Source of the DNA: M3007 sp964589365
GTDB taxonomy: Bacteria; Bacteroidota; Bacteroidia; Chitinophagales; Saprospiraceae
Reading direction: 5' to 3'
Length of the DNA stretch: 64,000 bases
NCBI GenBank assembly: GCA_964589365.1
Contig: CAZPTQ010000002.1
Span: 4,959 to 68,958 of the forward strand
The notes beneath the pieces are model-generated. The model was not told where the DNA came from and searched no databases. It saw nothing but the letters and a program-made list of their open reading frames with translations. The position numbers were made by a program, and so were the translations under genes. This document shows, in pieces, positions 58,708 through 64,000 of this stretch. Within the stretch, counting starts at the first letter, position 1; each line of letters starts with the position of its first letter.

Positions 58708-60147
58708 ATGCGCCTCAACCGAGCCAATCCTATTCTTTTGAATTTTAAGATTTTAATCCTGTCTTTCCTAATCCCCCAAGTGCTTGCGGCACAAGCTGAT
58801 TCGCTTTTCAGGCAGATTGTTTTCATTGAAAAAATTACGATTGAGGGGAATAAAAAAACGAAAGCGGGCACGATCTTAAGAGAATTGGAATTTGCCCCAG
58901 GCGATTCTCTTCAAACTGCCGGGCTTCCAGCTACTTTGGAGCGCAACCGACTCCGCCTTATGAACCTTGGCATTTTTACGGAAGCGAGCATCAGTGTAGC
59001 CAATTGGAGCAGCGATGGGAAAGTCGGCCTGTTGGTTCATGTCACAGAAGGATGGTATATATTTCCCGTACCAATCCTTTCGCTCTCCGACCGGAACTTC
59101 AACGTGTGGTGGAATGAATTCAACCGCTCCTTCAAAAGAGTAAACTACGGCCTCGATTGGAGCCAACTCAACCTTACTGGCCGCGCTGATGCGCTGAAAG
59201 CCAAAGTCCAATTTGGTTATACCAACCAATATGAACTTGCTTACCGAAGCCCCGGACTTAATCGCAGCCGCACACTGGGCCTGGAAGCCAGGCTTTCGTA
59301 CAGCCGCGCCCATGAGCTCTCATACAAGACCACTGCCAACAAACTTGAATTCCTGAAAATACGGGAGACCTGGCAGCTGGAACAGATTGTAGCCTCCATG
59401 ACCCTGATTTCGCGTCCTAAACTATTTAAAAGTCAATCATTTACGCTTGAGTATCGCGACAACTTCGTGGCCGATACCATTGCTCAAGTGCTCAACCCGG
59501 ACTATTTTTTGAACGCTAATACCCGGCAGCAACATTTCAGTGCGGTATATTCACTCTCGTTTGACTATCGCGACATCCGGCCTTACCCGCTGAAAGGATG
59601 GCGTGCGATAATTGAAATACGAAAAAACGGGTTGCTGCCTACTGACCATCTCCAGATTTTCCGCGCCTTTGCCGAGTGGGATCAATATATTTCGTTCAAC
59701 AAATGGCTGAGCCTCGAACTTGTAGGTAAGGTGCGCACTTCCCTTCCCCGCCGCAAACCCCCTCAGAGTAACAACCAAGCGCTCGGATATGGAGGAAATC
59801 TGGTGCGCGGTTACGATTATTATGTCGTTGATGGACTTGATTTTGGCCTGTTGCGTACGTCATGGCACTTGCGTGTGTTCGAGGGGCTATTCAATCTTGG
59901 AAAAATTGTGCCGATAAAAGCCTACCGAAAGATGCCGATAAAAGTCTATCTCGCATTCAACAACGATCTCGGTTGGGCCAATGACCCACATTACATCGCA
60001 ACCAACCCCTTGTCCAATCGCTTGCTCTATGGCTATGGGCCGGGACTTGATTTTGTGCTTTACTATGACAAATCTATCCGCTGTGAATGGACATGGAACG
60101 ATCTTGGCGAAGGCGGTTTTTTTCTCCGGGTGAATACGGGACTTTGA
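58708..60147 (+). CDS. BamA/TamA-like outer-membrane protein with one POTRA domain
   Basis: This 479-residue Omp85-type protein has a signal peptide ('IPQVLAAQ'), a single POTRA domain ('IVFIEKITIEGNKKTKAGTILRELEFAPGDSL' to 'KVGLLVHVTEGW'), and a 16-strand-type barrel ('YPLKGWRAIIEIRKNGLL', 'NQALGYGGNLVRGYDYYVVDGLDFGLLRTSW') ending in an aromatic-poor '..LRVNTGL' strand. True BamA has five POTRA domains and about 800 residues, so this is a short relative, perhaps a surface translocator. It is on the same strand 54 nt after the jelly-roll gene. Confidence 0.85.
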   Translation: MRLNRANPILLNFKILILSFLIPQVLAAQADSLFRQIVFIEKITIEGNKKTKAGTILRELEFAPGDSLQTAGLPATLERNRLRLMNLGIFTEASISVANWSSDGKVGLLVHVTEGWYIFPVPILSLSDRNFNVWWNEFNRSFKRVNYGLDWSQLNLTGRADALKAKVQFGYTNQYELAYRSPGLNRSRTLGLEARLSYSRAHELSYKTTANKLEFLKIRETWQLEQIVASMTLISRPKLFKSQSFTLEYRDNFVADTIAQVLNPDYFLNANTRQQHFSAVYSLSFDYRDIRPYPLKGWRAIIEIRKNGLLPTDHLQIFRAFAEWDQYISFNKWLSLELVGKVRTSLPRRKPPQSNNQALGYGGNLVRGYDYYVVDGLDFGLLRTSWHLRVFEGLFNLGKIVPIKAYRKMPIKVYLAFNNDLGWANDPHYIATNPLSNRLLYGYGPGLDFVLYYDKSIRCEWTWNDLGEGGFFLRVNTGL

Positions 60148-60309
60148 TACGTGCGTTTATCCTCATAAATCCGCCCTGTTACCCACATCTTCCCCAGAAC
60201 ATCGCCGAACACGCTTTCTTTGCACTTGATTCACAAGATTTTTGAAAAGAAAAAGTGGGGAGAACGTTTTTTTGTTGTCCAAACAGATCAAGTTTGAACC
60301 GTTAAATAT

Positions 60310-61260
60310 ATGCACACAGATCACCGCGATGCCTACCGCTCATTTGCCGCCGCGCTGCCCGATCTGCCGCTGTTCATGCAGCCGTGGTATCTTGATGCTG
60401 TGTGTCAGGGAGGTGAATGGGATGCGGTGATGGTGCAAAACGCGGGACAAACGGTGGCTGTACTGCCCTATTTTTTGAAGCAAAAACTTGGCTGGTGCTA
60501 TGTAACGATGCCCCAAGTCTGCAAACAAATGGGGCCTTACCTGCATCCGGAATACCGCAGTTTGAAATGGGAAATGCGCCTTTACAAGGAATTGATAGCG
60601 CAGCTGCCGAAGGGGCTTGCAGCCTTTCAACAAAATTTCAATTACTCGGTCACGAATTGGCTTCCATTCTATTGGCAGGGTTTCCAACAGAGGACTTTAT
60701 ATTCTTATATGCTTTCCCTAAACGATTCGGAGGAATTGATTTTCAAGAATATAGAAAAAAATTACCGCAATAAAATCCGTTCCGCAGCATCCAGAGTAGT
60801 CGTCAGTCACGATTTGCCTTTGGCTGAATTGCACCGACTGATAGGCTCAAGTTTTGAACGGCAGGGCTTGGATCAGCCCCTTGAATTTTCTTTCTTGCAA
60901 CGCATTTTTACTGCATTGATAGAACATAATTGCGGCAAACTCTTTTTTGCCAGCGACCCAAATTCAGGACAGCTGCACTCCGCAGCGCTGCTTGTTTGGG
61001 ATAGTGACTCGGCCTATTATTTGATGAGTGGAGACGACCCTGCCTTGCGTTCCTCTGGCTCATCCATCTTGCTCAATTGGGCGGCCATACAGTATGCTAA
61101 AAATGTAGTGGGAGTCCCAGTGTTCGACTTTGAGGGAAGCATGATGCAGGGGATAGAGCAAGGTCGCCGTGATTTTGGCGCAGCACAACGACCCTATTTT
61201 CAGCTTCGGCGCGAGTGGTCAGTATGGTGGAAGTGGGGGAAGTTTTTGAGCGGGCAGTAG
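60310..61260 (+). CDS. GNAT/FemAB-like acyltransferase fold protein
   Basis: This 316-residue cytoplasmic protein has the double-GNAT FemAB/MurM-like pattern: 'LPLFMQPWYLDAVCQGGEWDAVMVQNAGQTVAVLPYFL', 'NIEKNYRNKIRSAASR', and 'LHSAALLVWDSDSAYYLMSGDDPALRSSGSSILLNWAAIQYA'. Family members add amino acids or acyl groups to peptidoglycan precursors or polysaccharides. In Bacteroidota such genes often sit in polysaccharide clusters, but here the context is neutral. It is monocistronic. Confidence 0.8.
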   Translation: MHTDHRDAYRSFAAALPDLPLFMQPWYLDAVCQGGEWDAVMVQNAGQTVAVLPYFLKQKLGWCYVTMPQVCKQMGPYLHPEYRSLKWEMRLYKELIAQLPKGLAAFQQNFNYSVTNWLPFYWQGFQQRTLYSYMLSLNDSEELIFKNIEKNYRNKIRSAASRVVVSHDLPLAELHRLIGSSFERQGLDQPLEFSFLQRIFTALIEHNCGKLFFASDPNSGQLHSAALLVWDSDSAYYLMSGDDPALRSSGSSILLNWAAIQYAKNVVGVPVFDFEGSMMQGIEQGRRDFGAAQRPYFQLRREWSVWWKWGKFLSGQ

Positions 61261-61278
61261 CAATGCCAACTGCTCCTG

Positions 61279-62148
61279 TTACCTCCGCTCGCCCGCCAAG
61301 CGCTGTGCCTGGCCAACCCAGTCGTCGCGATAGATTTTGCCAGGACTGATGTCCAGCGTTTTGGCCACAGAGATTACCGTATCATCGTCCCAATGGCTTA
61401 TCTGGGCGAAGCTCGAAATGCCCATCCCCCCCAAGCGTTCCACAAAAGTGGCCATCCCCTTGATGCTTTTCAAATCATCTACTTGGGGCGCCGCGACACT
61501 TCCTTTTCGAGTGGTTTTGAGTTTTTGTGGCTGCGTTTCTGCTTTTTGTTGGATTTCGAGTTGAAGTATTTCTATCTCTGTTCGGGTTTGCGCAAGTTGT
61601 TGGCGAAGCGTCTCGCGCTCGGTTTCAAGCGCAATGGATTTTTGCTCGAAAGCAGCCAAGCGCTCTTGAGTGGCTTTGAAACCTCGGTAAAGCGTATCCC
61701 AATCTCCAATTTCTTTTTGGGTGCTGGCAAGCTGTTCGGTGAGTTCAGTATTCCGCGCCCGGAGGCTGTTGGCCAGCACTTCGAGCGCAGCTACTTTTTG
61801 AGCGTACTGGGCAGCGGCGGCTTCTGCGTTGGCGATGCGGGCTGCATTGAAAGGTGCGTCGGGTAAAAGCGTTGCACGTTCATCCTCAAGAAGTTGTACA
61901 ATAGCGCGAAGTTTTTCAACATCCAAAGAAGCTCGACGAAAATCGGCCTCACGCAAATCGTGCTGGTGTTTTATTTGGGTGTAAAGCCTGGCCAGCGTGT
62001 TTTTTTCCTGCTCGATTCGACCCAGCACCCCACGCACCTCTTTTTCGGAGGTGTTGGCGCGCAACGACCAGCCGATAATGGTGCCGGCCAGTGTGAAGAT
62101 GCCCCACACGAGCCAAAAAAGAACCGGATCTTCCAGAAAAAAACTCAT
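61279..62148 (-). CDS. Membrane-anchored coiled-coil protein with C-terminal helix-hairpin-helix domain
   Basis: This 289-residue protein has one N-terminal membrane helix ('LFWLVWGIFTLAGTIIGWSL'), then about 170 residues of Glu/Gln/Ala-rich heptads ('LAAFEQKSIALETERETLRQQLAQTRTEIEILQLEIQQKAE'), and ends with 'DDLKSIKGMATFVERLGGMGISSFAQISHWDDDTVISVAKTL', an HhH module like that in Bacteroidota 'predicted flap endonuclease-1-like' proteins. No nuclease motif is present. It could bind DNA at the inner membrane; this is inference. Confidence 0.75.
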   Translation of the reverse strand: MSFFLEDPVLFWLVWGIFTLAGTIIGWSLRANTSEKEVRGVLGRIEQEKNTLARLYTQIKHQHDLREADFRRASLDVEKLRAIVQLLEDERATLLPDAPFNAARIANAEAAAAQYAQKVAALEVLANSLRARNTELTEQLASTQKEIGDWDTLYRGFKATQERLAAFEQKSIALETERETLRQQLAQTRTEIEILQLEIQQKAETQPQKLKTTRKGSVAAPQVDDLKSIKGMATFVERLGGMGISSFAQISHWDDDTVISVAKTLDISPGKIYRDDWVGQAQRLAGERR

Positions 62149-62358
62149 GACAAATGACTTGCTTTGGCGACATATTAGCAGAAAACGTGCCGCTTTTAGT
62201 CAGACAAATTTCTAAACTTTTTGGAAATCAAGGGTTTAGAGTTTCAAAGAAAGCACTTTTTGACCAAAAAAATTTTTTTAGGGTAAAACCCTTTTTTAAA
62301 ACCGTTCTGAAATTGCGAAAAAAAACGTCGTTCAATCAGAATCTGATTGGGGCTTTCC

Positions 62359-62366
62359 TACTTTTG
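62359..62366 (+). promoter_or_regulatory. -7 element before the small membrane protein gene
   Basis: TACTTTTG (TAnnTTTG) lies 39 nt before the ATG at 62405. The -33 region has no good TTG at the expected spacing. Confidence 0.4.
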
Positions 62367-62404
62367 TGCCACATTTTTCGCACCACAAAATTTTGCAGGA
62401 CAAC

Positions 62405-62533
62405 ATGGAAGACATCAAAAACTCGCGTGGCAAGGGATACTGCATTCTCTACATCCTTATGGGTCTGTTTTTCCTCACGGCAGTGCTACTTATGCTATAC
62501 AACCGCAGCGCTGTGTTGGATTTCGGGCAGTAA
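62405..62533 (+). CDS. 42-residue single-pass membrane protein
   Basis: The ORF 'MEDIKNSRGKGYCILYILMG', then 'LFFLTAVLLMLYNRSAVLDFGQ', followed by TAA, has one clear transmembrane helix, a promoter motif 39 nt upstream and a terminator 28 nt downstream. This arrangement supports a real, easily missed small gene. The function is unknown; similar small membrane proteins often modulate larger membrane complexes. Cys13 just before the helix is notable. Confidence 0.65.
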   Translation: MEDIKNSRGKGYCILYILMGLFFLTAVLLMLYNRSAVLDFGQ

Positions 62534-62560
62534 TTCGCCACAAGAATATGATTTTCAATA

Positions 62561-62600
62561 AAAACCGCAAAGGGCGTAGGCACTGTTGCGGTTTTTTGTT
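62561..62600 (+). terminator. Intrinsic terminator after the small membrane protein gene
   Basis: AAAACCGCAA (62561-62570) pairs with TTGCGGTTTT (62586-62595), followed by more T. It ends 9 nt before the next start codon. Confidence 0.85.
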
Positions 62601-62608
62601 TTTCACCC

Positions 62609-63277
62609 ATGATCATCAAACACATACTTTTTGACAATGACGGCACCATCGTTGATTCGGAGATTGTTGCCGCTCGTATTATGTTGAGGCTTCTTGCCCA
62701 ACATGGTTTGCAGCTCTCGGAGCGCGACTACAACATGCGCTTCCCAGGGCTCAGAACCCGTGATATTGTGACTACACTTCAAGAAGAGGTAGGTTTTAGT
62801 CCACCTGCTGATTTTATCCAGCAAATACACGCTGAACACAAAGAGGCCTTTCACCGATCGCTCCGTGCCATAAAAGGGATGCCTACCTTGTTCCGAAACC
62901 TAAAAGTTCCGAAAAGCATGGTATCCAACGGGAGTATCCTACATGTAGAAAATTGCCTCCGGAAAGTACGCTTGCTCGGTTCTTTGAATGGCCACATCTT
63001 CTCCGCGGAACAGGTGAACAACCCCAAACCATCGCCCGATGTCTATCTTTTTGCACTGGAAAAACTAGGGCTTTCAGCCCACGAAACCTTGGTAGTAGAA
63101 GACAGTGTAACTGGGGTTTTTGCTGCAAAAAGTGCTGGTATTCAGGTAGTTGGTTTCTTAGGAGCTACACACATCCATGACGGGCATGGACAAAAACTTT
63201 GGGAGGCGGGTGCCGATTTCGTAGTGCCTGATGCCAAGGGTCTTGCCCTATTGTTGAAAAAAAAAGATGTTTATTGA
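62609..63277 (+). CDS. HAD-superfamily phosphatase (HAD-IA, phosphoglucomutase-like)
   Basis: This 222-residue cytoplasmic phosphatase has HAD motif I 'LFDNDGTIVDSE' (nucleophile Asp9, Asp11), motif II 'PKSMVSNGS' (Ser), motif III Lys in 'NNPKPSPDVYLFA' and motif IV 'VVEDSVTGVFAAKSAG' (Asp/Glu). The N-terminal cap is of the helical C1 type. Relatives hydrolyse sugar phosphates such as 6-phosphogluconate or 2-deoxyglucose-6-phosphate; the substrate is undetermined. The start follows the terminator by 9 nt, so it may depend on readthrough or an internal promoter. Confidence 0.9.
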   Translation: MIIKHILFDNDGTIVDSEIVAARIMLRLLAQHGLQLSERDYNMRFPGLRTRDIVTTLQEEVGFSPPADFIQQIHAEHKEAFHRSLRAIKGMPTLFRNLKVPKSMVSNGSILHVENCLRKVRLLGSLNGHIFSAEQVNNPKPSPDVYLFALEKLGLSAHETLVVEDSVTGVFAAKSAGIQVVGFLGATHIHDGHGQKLWEAGADFVVPDAKGLALLLKKKDVY

Positions 63278-63361
63278 AAAAATAATCCCTAAAAAACTTG
63301 ACAGTTTCAAATATTTTTCCGGCCTTTGCAACAGTTTTCATTTGGTTTTTTGGGGTTTATT

Positions 63362-63399
63362 AGCCGTCAGTCGCGCAAGCGTTCTGGCGGCTTTTTTTT
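63362..63399 (+). terminator. Intrinsic terminator after the HAD phosphatase gene
   Basis: AGCCGTCAG (63362-63370) pairs with CTGGCGGCT (63384-63392), with one G-U pair, followed by a run of eight T. Confidence 0.8.
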
Positions 63400-63568
63400 A
63401 CCCGTCGAAGATTTCCCGCCTCCACCAGGCCGAAAACGATTGTTGGCAAAAGGGGGGGTGGTATAGTTGTTCTCAGCTACTTTGGATCTGTAAAAAATTT
63501 CCGTCCTTTGCCTACCCAATGAGCCAACCTTTTTCATTGCGAAGCGTTTTACCCTAAATTTTTTCACT

Positions 63569-64000
63569 GTGCAATTGACCGAACAACTGGATGTAATCAT
63601 TTATAGGGTGCGCGAAAACGGCCTTGAAGTGTTTTTGGTGAACCAAGAAAGTGATGGTTCGCTTACTGCGCCTTTTGCAAGTGATGCTCCACCAGACAAG
63701 CTTGCTGCCTATTGTATTGAACTCGACCCTGTGGCCGATGCCAATGGCGAAACGCGCAAAGCCATCGCCATAGAAGCTGATTGGCATGAGATTCCCTCCC
63801 TGCGCGCACTTGTGTACGAGGACTACCGAGTGGCCAAAGAAAAGGCAAGGCTTCACCTCAAACACCTTGTTGATGATTTTGAAAAGGGAACGTATGTGGC
63901 TGTAAAAGAGGCTTTTAAACGCGTTCTCCCACAGCAGTACGCCTTCTTGAAAGAACTCAAAGAGATTGTTGCCGACAAGAATCAGGCGAAGTCTATTTAA
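63569..64000 (+). CDS. Conserved Bacteroidota hypothetical protein (GTG start)
   Basis: This 143-residue protein, 'MQLTEQLDVIIYRVRENGLEVFLVN', 'YCIELDPVADANGETRKAIAIEADWHEIPS' and 'FEKGTYVAVKEAFKRVLPQQYAFLKELKEIV', resembles an uncharacterised Bacteroidota family with a NUDIX-like N-terminal strand pattern but no NUDIX box. No ATG exists in frame between the preceding stop (63491) and the conserved start, so GTG at 63569 is used. The stop codon TAA is the last three bases of the window, so the gene is complete. It is probably driven by its own promoter; none is clear. Confidence 0.7.
   Translation: MQLTEQLDVIIYRVRENGLEVFLVNQESDGSLTAPFASDAPPDKLAAYCIELDPVADANGETRKAIAIEADWHEIPSLRALVYEDYRVAKEKARLHLKHLVDDFEKGTYVAVKEAFKRVLPQQYAFLKELKEIVADKNQAKSI

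Noticed and set aside
1..64000. CRISPR arrays, transposases, integrases, prophage genes
   Set aside because: No regularly spaced direct repeats with unique spacers and no DDE/serine/tyrosine recombinase motifs were found; the repeats present are palindromic or low-complexity.

Overview
This 64 kb window is ordinary chromosomal DNA from a member of the Bacteroidota, most likely Saprospirales (Saprospiraceae/Haliscomenobacter-like). The reasons are a type IX secretion component (PorQ), a very large secreted protein with a type IX sorting tail, many Bacteroidota-specific families (DUF4271 beside hemD, DUF2795, DUF6089, DUF2141), Bacteroidota -7 promoter motifs (TAnnTTTG), and almost no Shine-Dalgarno sequences. 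The taxon is inferred from gene content, not from a marker search.

Layout. 1-7500: a cut-off VPS10/BNR-repeat secreted protein, a LolA-like protein, polyprenyl diphosphate synthase, a truncated gene beside a repeat cluster, aldose 1-epimerase, an SGNH lipase and a DUF2141 protein. 7.9-15.5 kb: housekeeping genes typA, queA, a DUF2795 gene, hemD with a DUF4271 gene, tRNA-Phe, lpxK and murQ. 15.6-30.8 kb: a decayed lipoprotein gene, a beta-barrel protein, RNase H, an amidohydrolase, a DUF1015 protein, an ATPase/TOPRIM-like gene pair (best defence candidate here), an ABC exporter, a lipoprotein, an exported MsrA-like fusion, TerC, an S9 peptidase and TauE/SafE. 30.9-46.0 kb: cell-surface genes, comprising a 1364-residue type IX cargo protein, an RND/MacA-type adaptor, a vWA-HYR adhesin, PorQ, a YwqK-like lipoprotein, an unknown protein, an RsbW-like kinase and PBP1A. 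46.4-50.5 kb: an eroding START/VOC/DUF1801 cluster with one nonsense-mutated gene and one gene stub, then an ECF sigma factor. 50.6-64 kb: two sodium/solute symporters, TatC, an unusually long DppB-like permease, tRNA-Cys, a BamA-like protein, a FemAB/GNAT-like protein, a coiled-coil HHH protein, a 42-residue membrane protein, a HAD phosphatase and a conserved hypothetical gene.

How the genes fit together. Much of the content serves the envelope: lipid A (LpxK), peptidoglycan synthesis and recycling (PBP1A, MurQ), export (TatC, PorQ, BamA-like) and surface proteins. No phage, transposase, integron or CRISPR array is visible. The most distinctive features are palindromic or low-complexity repeat elements that lie between genes and also inside reading frames, often just after signal peptides, and several genes caught in different stages of decay.
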